From the NCBI RefSeq assembly GCF_014050225.1, contig NZ_JACFXV010000066.1, positions 145,375 to 209,374 of the forward strand: a stretch of DNA of 64,000 nt, given 5' to 3'. The notes below the pieces were generated by a model that was not told where the DNA came from, ran no database searches, and saw nothing but the letters and a program-made list of their open reading frames with translations. Origin of the DNA: Stappia albiluteola (GTDB taxonomy: Bacteria; Pseudomonadota; Alphaproteobacteria; Rhizobiales; Stappiaceae). Each line of letters starts with the position of its first letter. Positions within the stretch are counted from its first letter, which is position 1. This document shows, one piece after another, positions 44,416 through 53,128 of this stretch. The position numbers and the translations under genes are program-made.

Positions 44416-47400
44416 TCACCCCTTCGGCGCAAGCGGAACGGCAACGCTTGCGGCTGAAGGCAGGCTCTCTTCCGCATCCGCCCCCTGCTCGGTTCCGGAA
44501 GCCAAAGGCGACTGATTGGTCGGCCGCAGGTAATTGCGCTGGTATTCGGCCAGGAAGATGTCGAGGGAGTCGACACGGCCCAGGCTGTTCAGCACCGATG
44601 TGAACTCAACGCCGCGCTCGTCGATCGACCGCGATACGACTTCGAAGGCTTTCGAATCCGGGCTGTCGGCCATCTTGGGCGTGAATTTCGTGCGAAGCCG
44701 ATCGAGACTGAACTGATCGCCTGCAAGCGAATATCCGATTGCAGCCTTCAGGATATCGGCCCGTTCCCTATCGCTCAGCGGTACGCCGTCCCCCCAGCGC
44801 CCTCCCGCCATCTGCTCAAGCTGCTCGCCGGCTGCCTGCCAGTTGCCCGCAGCCCACAGCGTGTCGGCGCGCAGCCGCTCGACATCCTCGCCATTCATGT
44901 TACGCACGAGTTCCAGGGCAAGGTCCGGGCGACCGCTTTCGGTGAGCGCGCGTGCCTCGACGATGTTGCGCTGGCGGCTGAGGCTGCGCGGCAATTGCGC
45001 CTGCCGGGTCCGGTTCAGCACCCTGAGCGCTTCGTCAGGCTTGCGGTCCATCAGATAAACCACTCCGAGATCGGCCGCGATTTGCGCGCGCGCCGCACCT
45101 TTCAGCCGATTATCCACCTGATGCTTCAGCAGTTCCGCTGCCTGATCGAGCAGATCCACAGCGACCAGCCGGTTCGCCAGACTGCGGACCATCTCATCGC
45201 CCTGGCGTCCCACCGGGGTCAACTCGCGGAAGTCGTAGAACAAGGCAAGTGCCTGAACGGGTTTGAGATCATCCGCCTTGCCACCGAGAAAAAGCGAGGC
45301 GAAAACCGCATTCATCTCTTCCTGGAGAAGGCGTGTCGTCTCGGAATCCGGATTGGCGACAACGGCGGCTTTCATCGCCTCGAACGCCCTGCGGTATTCG
45401 CCTTTTTGGACGTAGAGTTGCGAGAGGAACCGCAACGTCCTGAGTTCCGTTTCGTCGCCACGCCAACTGGCGGCGAGACCGCTGAGTTCGTTAATCGCCT
45501 TGTCGACTTCAATGTCGCCGTCGCGATAGCGGACGCGCAAGGCGCGATAGGCGGCCTCAGCCGCGCGCGGCCCGTCCTGAGAACGCCGCACCAGTTCGAA
45601 AGACGTCAGCGCCTCGCGCGACCGCCCCGAAGCATCAGCGATACGCCCTCTTAAAAGGTCGTATCGTGCCGCTTGATCCGCCGTCAGCACGCTGGGGTCC
45701 ACTTCGGCCAGGATACGAGCCGCCTGCCCGAAGTCATTCACCTCAACCATGACCTGAGCGCCGGACAGATTGAAATCGTTTTGGACGCTCAAAGGATAGT
45801 TGCCGATAACAGCGCGCCCGCGCGGAATCGTTTCCCTGGCCGAAGGCCAATCGCGCAGGTCTGCCGCGGCAATCGTCTGCCAGACTGCGGCATCGGGGCT
45901 ATTTCGCAGCTCATGACGGTTGAGATGCTTGAGTGCGATCTTGGGCCGGCTCGCCAGAACCTGCGCCGCTCCCGTCATCAGATTGAAGCTCGTATCGCGT
46001 TCGATCGCCGGATCGTCCTCGGCCGCCAACTGCATCAAACCCAGGGCTTCCTGCGCAAGACCGTGCGCCAGGTAGAAACGCGCGAGGTCCATCCGCGGAA
46101 TTCGTCGCTGGCCTTCCGGCGTTGCCGCGATCTTTAGTTGGAAGTCCTTGGCCTTGTTCAGGAAATCGGGCGTATTGCTGGTCATCAGCGAACCGAGGTC
46201 GACCTGACCTGGCTGGGCCGGGTCAACGATCGTATCGAGAATGCGCGATCCGTGTTTCAGGGTATCATTTGACAGAAACAGGCCGCGCGGCCCCTGCAAA
46301 AGCACCGCATCGCCCTGAAGCTCGACTTGCAGGTCGTCGATCCGGCTCAATACAGCCAGCCCATGCGCCGACATCAACGCCTCCAGTTCGGCAAAGGACT
46401 GAGGCTTGAGCAAGCCGCGCGCCGGACCGAAAGCCGTGACGACCGTTATCGCGTCGCCTACGAACGGGTCCTTCAGCTGCCTCATATACTGGGGCTCTTG
46501 CAGCGGAACGTGAAGGATGGTTCCGCCATCGCTGCGAACGTTCCGTTCAAGCAGGAGCGGTCGCGATGGCTCGAGGATGCTCTCTCCGATCGTCATCACC
46601 CAGCTGTTGCCGTCGTTACCAACCGTTGCCAGGGCATTGTCCGTCAGATCGACGCGGATCGACTGCCAGTCGTCATGGGCGACGACTTCCACGTCCTCCG
46701 CATCCTTGGCGAGCACGGAACGCATGCCCCGGATATCAATCGGATCGGCGGTATCGAATATTAGCCAGATACTGTGGTTACGCCGAAAGACTGCGGACGA
46801 TACCGGCTCGGGAAACGGGAAGACGACACGGACTGTGTTCCCGATCCGCCGCGCTTCGGCAGCAACAAACCTGCGCGCCACGTCATCAAACCCCGCAGGC
46901 GTGCTCTCGGGACTGCTCGGTGGAGTTCGTCCGACAAGCGGCGTCAGGGCTTTCGGCTCGACTGCGCCGAGGTCAATGGCCGGCGGCAGATCGTGACCCT
47001 CGGCGGCTGGCTGACCTGCCGATGGAGATCGACTGGCGTTATCGGCCGGAGCGCGCGCCTTGTCTTCTGCGGCCGAGGCCTTGATGATTGGGGTGACGAC
47101 CTTGTCCTGTGCCACAGGAGCCGGATGGCCGTCGGACGCTGGAGACTTGGGTTCCGACGCGGCGACAGGCGGTGTCCCCGGCGCGGAAATGATCTCGCGT
47201 GCGCCTTCCGGCAAATCCGGTGTGAGTATTTGCTGCACCGTTTCGTTAATCGGATCGAGCGCCTGCCCCTCCGGCGTCACGTCTACAACGTACGTGCTCT
47301 CTTCCCGGAAAGCGCGAATATCAACGCCCTTCGCGAGCCTCAGCAAAAACTTCAGCTTGCCCTCGTCGACAAACGAGGTGGCGTCGGCGATGCCCGGCGG

Positions 47401-48153
47401 CAGGTGGGCGCGAAGCTGGGACAGATCCAGATCGGCATCATAGTTGAATGTCAGCTTGACGATATCGCCCTCGCGTACGAAGGCCGTATCGAAGGGCAGG
47501 TTCCAGAGGAAAGCCAGCCGCGTGAAGGTGGGATGAAGGCCGATCCGCAGGCTGACTTCCGGCTCAACCTGTCCCCGCAGCCGCGCCAGCTCGAGAGCGC
47601 GGGCTTTCTTCAACGCCTCTTCTGCCCGCAGCGCCAATTCCTTGACGACGGAATCCGGCAGCGGAGGAGTTGGGCCGCTCCAACTGGCTGGCAACAGGTC
47701 GATGAAGAGCTTTTCTCCAGCCTCCATCGTGTTGATGCGATATTCCTGCGTCAGCGCCAGGCGAATTGCCGAGCCGTCGGGATCCTGCCGCGCGATCGAC
47801 ACGTAGGTCGGCAATTTCAGCGGAACATTGTCCACCTTGACGCTGATGGGATCCTGAAAGGAGATCTTCAGCACGTTATTGGTAATGAGTGCATCGTAGT
47901 GCGGCAGCAAGCTACGGCCGGGAAACGTGATTACGAGGCGTGCATAGCCGTTTTCCGGCGTCGCGACCAATTCGGCCTTGAGCGTCTCCGCGCGTGCCAC
48001 GTCGCCGCGAAGCGGATATGCGACCAGGGTGAGGGCCGCAGACAGCAGGACGATCAGCGAATGGAATGCCGATCTCCGCGCGCGAAAACCGAGAATTCGC
48101 TGTACCAGTCCGCAATGGCTCCGATGGCTCACCTTTGGCCCTTTCACCCGCAA
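44416..48153 (-). CDS. Large exported protein with AMIN-like and TPR regions, flagellar operon
   Basis: 1245 residues with an N-terminal signal segment (about 29-50). Beta-rich AMIN-like stretches occur at about 57-155 (ARLVITFPGRSLLPHYDALI), about 205-300 and about 440-530 (VRVVFPFPEPVSSAVFRRNH, SIWLIFDTADP), separated by a Pro/Ala-rich disordered linker (about 310-440). The second half is a TPR superhelix (about 650-1200). It is the last gene of fliL-fliM-DUF6468-motE, 188 bp after motE. AMIN and TPR scaffolds attach to peptidoglycan or motor parts (for example Campylobacter PflA). A motor-scaffold role is inference. Confidence 0.6.
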   Translation of the reverse strand: MRVKGPKVSHRSHCGLVQRILGFRARRSAFHSLIVLLSAALTLVAYPLRGDVARAETLKAELVATPENGYARLVITFPGRSLLPHYDALITNNVLKISFQDPISVKVDNVPLKLPTYVSIARQDPDGSAIRLALTQEYRINTMEAGEKLFIDLLPASWSGPTPPLPDSVVKELALRAEEALKKARALELARLRGQVEPEVSLRIGLHPTFTRLAFLWNLPFDTAFVREGDIVKLTFNYDADLDLSQLRAHLPPGIADATSFVDEGKLKFLLRLAKGVDIRAFREESTYVVDVTPEGQALDPINETVQQILTPDLPEGAREIISAPGTPPVAASEPKSPASDGHPAPVAQDKVVTPIIKASAAEDKARAPADNASRSPSAGQPAAEGHDLPPAIDLGAVEPKALTPLVGRTPPSSPESTPAGFDDVARRFVAAEARRIGNTVRVVFPFPEPVSSAVFRRNHSIWLIFDTADPIDIRGMRSVLAKDAEDVEVVAHDDWQSIRVDLTDNALATVGNDGNSWVMTIGESILEPSRPLLLERNVRSDGGTILHVPLQEPQYMRQLKDPFVGDAITVVTAFGPARGLLKPQSFAELEALMSAHGLAVLSRIDDLQVELQGDAVLLQGPRGLFLSNDTLKHGSRILDTIVDPAQPGQVDLGSLMTSNTPDFLNKAKDFQLKIAATPEGQRRIPRMDLARFYLAHGLAQEALGLMQLAAEDDPAIERDTSFNLMTGAAQVLASRPKIALKHLNRHELRNSPDAAVWQTIAAADLRDWPSARETIPRGRAVIGNYPLSVQNDFNLSGAQVMVEVNDFGQAARILAEVDPSVLTADQAARYDLLRGRIADASGRSREALTSFELVRRSQDGPRAAEAAYRALRVRYRDGDIEVDKAINELSGLAASWRGDETELRTLRFLSQLYVQKGEYRRAFEAMKAAVVANPDSETTRLLQEEMNAVFASLFLGGKADDLKPVQALALFYDFRELTPVGRQGDEMVRSLANRLVAVDLLDQAAELLKHQVDNRLKGAARAQIAADLGVVYLMDRKPDEALRVLNRTRQAQLPRSLSRQRNIVEARALTESGRPDLALELVRNMNGEDVERLRADTLWAAGNWQAAGEQLEQMAGGRWGDGVPLSDRERADILKAAIGYSLAGDQFSLDRLRTKFTPKMADSPDSKAFEVVSRSIDERGVEFTSVLNSLGRVDSLDIFLAEYQRNYLRPTNQSPLASGTEQGADAEESLPSAASVAVPLAPKG

Positions 48154-48341
48154 TCATCGCACCACGGCAGGTCGAACCATCTTTGCGGAACCAACGGGCC
48201 CGGCGAGCCTTCGGCTCCATGCATGGCGACCAACAAATCCAGTAGCGCGACCTTGCCGACGCTGCGCAAAGCGCCAGCCCGACCTCCAAGCCCGACACTA
48301 TAAGCGCGCCCTTAACGTCGCCTTACGACAAGGTGATAAAA

Positions 48342-49058
48342 TCAATTCCCCTGGATTTTCGGCAATTCGTCGGAAAGCGGCGCATCCACCTGGCGCTGGG
48401 TGCCGTTGGCCAGCGCCACCGTCAGGCGCTCCGCAGCTTCCGGCGCCATTCTCGCGAGCACATCCGCCATCTTGCGAGGTTTCATCTGCCCCGCTACCCG
48501 CATGAGAATATCGAGGTCGAGGCGGTCGAAAATGCGGGCTGCGTCCTTCGCCTTCATGGACTCGTACATGATGACAAGGCTCTGCAGCTCCTCCTTAGCC
48601 TTTTTCTGTTTCGCTGTTTCTGCCGCCTTCAACCGGGCCTCCGCCTCGGCGAGCTTCTTCAGCCGCTCCTGCACACGTTCTTCAGTCGCCTTCAGGAGTT
48701 GCTCGCGCAGGTCGAACTTCTTTTCGCGGTCATCGAGCTCGCGGCGTCGATCTCCAAGACTTTCAAGAACCTTTCGTTCCGCCGAGGAGCCACCGATTTC
48801 AAGCGTGGAAGGAGGGCCGTCTGCGTCTGCATCGAAGGAAGGCGGCAAAGCCCCTCCCGAAGAGTCGCCAGCTTTCTCCGGTTCGGTTCGCTTCGCTTTT
48901 GCCGCTGCCTGCGCCGGGCCTCCCGCATCCGCCTGCTGCGCTACGGCCTGCTGAACCGGCAAGGCCACATAGCCGCCATCGACCACGAGGCCGATAAGCT
49001 TGAGCGCACATAATGCGCCAACCGCAATCAGGACCGCAGGAAGCAGACGCAAGTTCAC
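48342..49058 (-). CDS. motE: MotE-like flagellar protein (MgtE-intracellular-domain type)
   Basis: 238 residues: an N-terminal membrane anchor or signal (about 5-25), a Pro/Ala linker, a coiled coil (about 95-165; ERKVLESLGDRRRELDDREK, RLKKLAEAEARLKAAETAKQ), then an MgtE_N-like domain (KAKDAARIFDRLDLDILMRV, QMKPRKMADVLARMAPEAAE). This is MotE in Sinorhizobium, the periplasmic chaperone for MotC. It overlaps the DUF6468 gene by 4 bp. Confidence 0.82.
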   Translation of the reverse strand: MNLRLLPAVLIAVGALCALKLIGLVVDGGYVALPVQQAVAQQADAGGPAQAAAKAKRTEPEKAGDSSGGALPPSFDADADGPPSTLEIGGSSAERKVLESLGDRRRELDDREKKFDLREQLLKATEERVQERLKKLAEAEARLKAAETAKQKKAKEELQSLVIMYESMKAKDAARIFDRLDLDILMRVAGQMKPRKMADVLARMAPEAAERLTVALANGTQRQVDAPLSDELPKIQGN

Positions 49059-49549
49059 GCCGCTCTTTCCTCACCACGCTTGCGGAAACGTTCCAGGCGC
49101 GCAGCAGCTTCAGCCGCCGCCGTGCGAAGATCGCGCGCGGATACGCTTTGCGCCACCGCAGGCTTCTGCTCAGCCGCAGTTTCGGGAGCTACGGCAGTCG
49201 CGCGCTGCGCCGAGGCCGTTTTCGCGGCTTCCGCAATCTGGCTGATACGATCGAGGACGACGCCGCCAACCGTAATCTGTTCAGAAAGGCTCCTGGACAG
49301 CCGCTCGGCTTCCAGAAGCCGCTGGCCGAGCGTCTTGTCCGCCTCGCCCGCGGTGGCCTTCAGGCCGAGGATCGCGCGCTCGGCGATTTCGGATGCGGTG
49401 ATCAGCTCGGAAATCGTTGCGCGGAGGGATTCCTCGTCCGCCCTGAGGCGCTTGAGCCGGTGATTCAGCACCCAGCAATAGCAGATCGTTACCAGAAGCA
49501 GCGCTGCAACCAGACTTTCGATGATCATTCCGACCGGCAGGTTGCTCAT
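49055..49549 (-). CDS. DUF6468 flagellar-operon membrane protein (PflI-like)
   Basis: 164 residues with one N-terminal membrane helix (IIESLVAALLLVTICYCWVL) and a coiled-coil cytoplasmic part (KRLRADEESLRATISELITA and following). DUF6468 proteins are found in alphaproteobacterial flagellar operons; Caulobacter PflI, involved in flagellar positioning, appears to be a relative. Its overlaps of 4 bp with both fliM and motE show tight coupling. The function here is inferred from position. Confidence 0.7.
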   Translation of the reverse strand: MSNLPVGMIIESLVAALLLVTICYCWVLNHRLKRLRADEESLRATISELITASEIAERAILGLKATAGEADKTLGQRLLEAERLSRSLSEQITVGGVVLDRISQIAEAAKTASAQRATAVAPETAAEQKPAVAQSVSARDLRTAAAEAAARLERFRKRGEERAA

Positions 49550-50772
49550 GAAGCCTCCATTCCTTTCTGCATCGCCCGCTCGAACGCGGCGAGGGTCATC
49601 TTGGGCTTGCGCAATTCACGATTGATACGGATTGCAATCGAGTCGTCCATCTTGCCGAGTGTGCCGTCCGTCAGGTGGATGCCGCCGCATTTTATGGAGA
49701 CGCTGTCCTGCGGGCCGACGTCGAAGACGAGCGTCTCGCCGACGCTCAGGCTCAGAACGCGGCTGAGCGGAAGCTGGGTCTCGTAAAGCACCGCATCGAC
49801 TTCCACTTCGGCGGCATAGATCTCGGTCGCCAGATGGCCTTCCCAGATCGGGTCGCGGCCGAACTTCTCGCCCATGAACATCTGGAGCAGCAGATCGCGG
49901 ATCGGCTCCAGTGTCGCATAGGGCATCATGATTTCGATCTTGCCGCCGCGGTCTTCCATGTCGATGCGAAGCTCGACCATGATCGCGGCATTGGCAGGCC
50001 GGGAAATTGCGGCAAACCGTGGATTGGTTTCCAGGCGTTCCAGATTGAACTTCACCGGCGAGAGCGGCGAGAAGGCCTGCTCCATATCCACCATGATGAG
50101 TTCGAGCATCCGGCGAACGAGATTTGTCTCGATGGTCGTGTAGGGCCGCCCTTCGACGCGCACGGCGGAGGTGCCTCGCCCGCCGCCAAGCAGCACATCG
50201 ATGATAGAGTAGATCAGGCTCGATTCCACCGTAACGAGGCCAAATCCATCCCAGTCCTCGGCCTTGAATACCCCGAGGATCGCGGGAAGCGGGATCGAGT
50301 TCAGGTAGTCGCCGAACCGCACCGAAGAGATGGAATCAAGCGACACCTCGACGTTGTCGGAGGTGAAATTGCGCAAGGAAGTCGTCGTCAGCCGCACGAG
50401 GCGGTCGAAGACGATTTCGAGCATCGGCAGACGCTCGTAGGAAACCATGCCCGAATTGATCAGGGCGCGGATGCCGCTCTGATCCCGGGTAATGGAGTCC
50501 TCGATGTTGAAACCAAGGAGGTTGTCGATCTCTTCCTGGTTCAGGACGCGGTCCGCGCCACGCGAGGCGGTTTCCAGCTCCGGCTCGCTGTCGTCGATCA
50601 TGGCCGCCCACTGGGACGCCATGTCGTCGGCGCTGCCGGCACCTTGCTCCTCAAGAGCGGCGCCCCAGGCGGCAGCCAGATCCTCGTCGTCGTCTCCGCC
50701 GCCGCGTTGCTCGGCCAGAGCAGCGCCCCAGGCTTCGTCCAGGTTATCGAGATCGTCGTCTTCGTCGGCCAT
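49546..50772 (-). CDS. fliM: Flagellar switch protein FliM with repeat-bearing N-terminus
   Basis: 408 residues. The EIDNLL CheY-binding motif is in RVLNQEEIDNLLGFNIED at about residues 75-92 instead of at the N-terminus, because about 70 acidic residues precede it. These contain three related units: EAWGAALAEQRG, AAWGAALEEQGA and SQWAAMIDDSEP. FliM/CheC middle domain (LPMLEIVFDRLVRLTTTSLR, DVLLGGGRGTSAVRVEGR) and a FliN-like C-terminus follow. ATG at 50772 starts MADEDDDLDNLDEAWG, 7 bp after fliL. Confidence 0.93.
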   Translation of the reverse strand: MADEDDDLDNLDEAWGAALAEQRGGGDDDEDLAAAWGAALEEQGAGSADDMASQWAAMIDDSEPELETASRGADRVLNQEEIDNLLGFNIEDSITRDQSGIRALINSGMVSYERLPMLEIVFDRLVRLTTTSLRNFTSDNVEVSLDSISSVRFGDYLNSIPLPAILGVFKAEDWDGFGLVTVESSLIYSIIDVLLGGGRGTSAVRVEGRPYTTIETNLVRRMLELIMVDMEQAFSPLSPVKFNLERLETNPRFAAISRPANAAIMVELRIDMEDRGGKIEIMMPYATLEPIRDLLLQMFMGEKFGRDPIWEGHLATEIYAAEVEVDAVLYETQLPLSRVLSLSVGETLVFDVGPQDSVSIKCGGIHLTDGTLGKMDDSIAIRINRELRKPKMTLAAFERAMQKGMEAS

Positions 50773-50779
50773 AGACCAC

Positions 50780-51283
50780 CTACTGGACCAGAATTTCCTT
50801 GAAGAGGACCGCCTCGACACGAGCCGGATAAACGGCCGTGTTGATCCGCCGCAGCAATTCTTCCTTGAGTCGGAAAAGACCGGAAGAGCCTTCCAGGTCC
50901 GTCGGGCGCAATTCCCGCAGATAGACCTGGAACGCATCGAGAATGCGAGGCAGATAAGGTTCGATCCGATCGATGGACGTCCTGTCGGCAACCTCCAGCG
51001 CAATACGCACCTTCAGGAAGGTCGCGCGTCCTTCGGTCGCCAGATTCACGGTCATCTCGGGAAGATCGTAGAAGACCACCGGTTTCTGCTCGACGACCCC
51101 TTCCGACGTCGGCGACGAAAATCCGCCCTCTAGAATTCCCGAGAAATAGACGCCCGCGCCAACGGCAAGCAGCGCAGCGGCGACGCCCGCGCCGATGATG
51201 ACCAGGCGCTTGCGGCTTCCCCCCCGCCCGGCACCGGCGCTTTCGCCGCCTTCGCCTTCAACGGCATCTGCTTCGGCAGTCAT
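50780..51283 (-). CDS. fliL: Flagellar basal body protein FliL
   Basis: 167 residues with a single membrane helix (LVIIGAGVAAALLAVGAGVY, about 27-46) and a periplasmic stomatin-like FliL domain (PVVFYDLPEMTVNLATEGRA, FLKVRIALEVADRTSIDRIE, LRRINTAVYPARVEAVLFKE). It stabilises stator function. First gene of fliL-fliM-DUF6468-motE-AMIN/TPR. Confidence 0.92.
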   Translation of the reverse strand: MTAEADAVEGEGGESAGAGRGGSRKRLVIIGAGVAAALLAVGAGVYFSGILEGGFSSPTSEGVVEQKPVVFYDLPEMTVNLATEGRATFLKVRIALEVADRTSIDRIEPYLPRILDAFQVYLRELRPTDLEGSSGLFRLKEELLRRINTAVYPARVEAVLFKEILVQ

Positions 51284-51349
51284 GTCTCAAATCCAGTCCT
51301 GCGTTAGCGGCGGCATACGCGCGCGTATAAACTTCTAAAGTCATCTTGG

Positions 51350-51364
51350 TTAACGAGTGGTTAC
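51350..51364. promoter_or_regulatory. CtrA-like site between fliL and flgF (one mismatch)
   Basis: TTAA (51350-51353), seven bases, TTAC (51361-51364): one mismatch from a full CtrA box. It precedes the palindrome in the shared fliL/flgF promoter and could serve fliL. Confidence 0.4.
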
Positions 51365-51389
51365 CAATTCCTTAACGACCCTTGCAGAA

Positions 51390-51404
51390 CGGCAAATTTT
51401 GCCG
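51390..51404. promoter_or_regulatory. Palindrome CGGCAAATTTTGCCG, FlbD-like enhancer
   Basis: A perfect 7-bp palindrome around a single T, about 100 bp upstream of the sigma-54-type element that precedes flgF. A near-identical copy sits the same distance from the flgI promoter. Binding by an NtrC-type activator such as FlbD is inferred. Confidence 0.5.
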
Positions 51405-51488
51405 GGTGGTAACTTTTTCTCCCCCTTCCCTACCCGATTTACCCCCTTGGTCGCCCGCCAAACCTATATTTTTCAACAACTTAAAAAC

Positions 51489-51504
51489 TGGCACGGCACA
51501 TGCT
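51489..51504 (+). promoter_or_regulatory. Sigma-54-type promoter of flgF
   Basis: TGGCACGGCACATGCT has GG (51490-51491) and GC (51502-51503) exactly 10 bp apart, close to the TGGCAC-N5-TTGCT consensus. It is about 70 bp upstream of flgF. In Caulobacter, hook and rod operons use sigma-54 and FlbD. Confidence 0.6.
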
Positions 51505-51572
51505 TCATGGTTAACGAGCGCCTGGACTGGGGAGAAAGGGCGTTCGCCGGGGAGCATAAGGAACGGTATTCG

Positions 51573-52310
51573 ATGGAGAATGCACTTCTCATAGGGCTGT
51601 CGCGCCAGGCGGCCTTGCGCAACCAACTCGACGTGGTTGCCAACAATCTCGCCAATCTCAACACGTCAGGCTTCAAGGGACAAAGCCTGCTGTTCGAGGA
51701 ATACCTGATGCCGGTGGCGGAAGCCTCCGCATTCGAGGAAGGCGACCAGACCTATTCCTACGTTCTCGACTACCGAACGATCTTCGACAACAGCCAGGGC
51801 GCGCTCGTCGAAACGGGAAACCCGCTCGACATCGCCGTCAACGGCGACGGCTATCTCGTCGTCCAGACCGCGAATGGCGAAGCCTATACGCGCAACGGCG
51901 CCTTGCATCTCGACCAGACCGGCTTTCTGGTAACCGCCGACGGCCGACAGGTGCTCAGCGAAGGCGGCCCTCTTCAATTTACCGCGGATGACGGCGCCGT
52001 CACCATCGCCGCCGACGGCACCATCTCGACCGAGCTTGGCGAGAAGGGAAAGCTGCGCCTCGTTCGTTTCGAGGACGAGCGCACGCTGACGCGGCTCGGC
52101 GACAACGTCTTTCAGGGCAACGATCCCCTGCCCGTCGAAAATCCAAGGATCACCCAGGGAGCGGTCGAGCGCTCGAACGTGGAAGGCGTGGTGGAAATCA
52201 CCCGCATGATCGAAATCACACGCAGCTACCAGGCTGTTTCCAAGATGCTTTCGGATGCCGACGATCTGCTGCGCAAGGCGATCGACGACCTTGGCACCAT
52301 TCGCGTCTGA
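51573..52310 (+). CDS. flgF: Flagellar rod protein FlgF
   Basis: 245 residues: SRQAALRNQLDVVANNLANL then NTSGFKGQSLLFEEYL, the rod/hook N-terminus, the middle beta region (IAVNGDGYLVVQTANGEAYT) and the C-terminal helix SNVEGVVEITRMIEITRSYQ. ATG at 51573 begins MENALLIGLSRQ; the frame is open from 51357 without family similarity. First of flgF-flgG-flgA-flgH, downstream of the sigma-54-type promoter. Confidence 0.95.
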   Translation: MENALLIGLSRQAALRNQLDVVANNLANLNTSGFKGQSLLFEEYLMPVAEASAFEEGDQTYSYVLDYRTIFDNSQGALVETGNPLDIAVNGDGYLVVQTANGEAYTRNGALHLDQTGFLVTADGRQVLSEGGPLQFTADDGAVTIAADGTISTELGEKGKLRLVRFEDERTLTRLGDNVFQGNDPLPVENPRITQGAVERSNVEGVVEITRMIEITRSYQAVSKMLSDADDLLRKAIDDLGTIRV

Positions 52311-52334
52311 TCCGGGCGACAGGAGCAACTGATC

Positions 52335-53117
52335 ATGAGAGCATTGCACATCGCCGCGACCGGCATGCGGGCCCAGGAACTGAACGTCGAGGTCATTTCC
52401 AACAACGTGGCCAACCTGCGTACCACCGGTTACAAGCGCCAGCGCGCGGACTTCCAGGATCTTCTTTACGAGAACCTGCGCCGCGTCGGGACCGCGACCT
52501 CCGATACCGGCACGATCGTCCCGACCGGGGTGCAGATCGGCTCGGGCGTCAAGGTGGCCGCAACCGCCCGCATCCTGACGCAAGGAACGATCGCCCCGAC
52601 CGGCAAGGAAACCGACGTCGCCATCCGTGGCGAAGGCTTCTTCCAGATCCGCCTGCCGGACGGCAACACGGCCTATACCCGCGACGGCTCCTTCGAGCGC
52701 GACGCCAACGGCCAGTTGACCACCGTCGACGGCTACGAGGTGCTGCCGGGCATCGTCATCCCCGAAGACGGTCGCGACCTCACCATCAATGCGCAAGGCG
52801 TGGTGCAGGTGGTCAACGGCAACGGGCAGATCCAGGACCTTGGCCAGATCCAGCTCGCCCGCTTCGTCAACAAGTCGGGCCTGGAAGCGGTTGGCGACAA
52901 CCTGTTCCTCGAAACGACTTCAAGCGGCGCGGCCATTGTCGGCAATCCTTCGGAACCGGGCTTCGGTGACCTCCAGCAAAAGCATCTGGAAGCCTCGAAT
53001 GTCGAAGCGGTGACGGAAATCTCCGATCTGATCGCCGCACAGCGCGCCTACGAGATGAATTCGCGCATCATTCAGGCCGCCGACGAAATGTCCTCCACCG
53101 TGTCGAACCTGCGCTAG
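52335..53117 (+). CDS. flgG: Flagellar distal rod protein FlgG
   Basis: 260 residues starting MRALHIAATGMRAQELNVEV, with NNVANLRTTGYKRQRADFQDL and the C-terminal EAVTEISDLIAAQRAYEMNS. Length and motifs are those of FlgG. It forms the distal rod. It lies 24 bp after flgF. Confidence 0.97.
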   Translation: MRALHIAATGMRAQELNVEVISNNVANLRTTGYKRQRADFQDLLYENLRRVGTATSDTGTIVPTGVQIGSGVKVAATARILTQGTIAPTGKETDVAIRGEGFFQIRLPDGNTAYTRDGSFERDANGQLTTVDGYEVLPGIVIPEDGRDLTINAQGVVQVVNGNGQIQDLGQIQLARFVNKSGLEAVGDNLFLETTSSGAAIVGNPSEPGFGDLQQKHLEASNVEAVTEISDLIAAQRAYEMNSRIIQAADEMSSTVSNLR

Positions 53118-53128
53118 GAGCGCTTGCC

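Noticed and set aside
46774..48303. A 509-codon plus-strand frame opposite the AMIN/TPR gene
   Set aside because: The minus-strand gene has a signal peptide, beta and TPR patterns; the plus frame has none.
49675..50802. A 375-codon frame opposite fliM
   Set aside because: fliM is certain; this frame is an antisense shadow.
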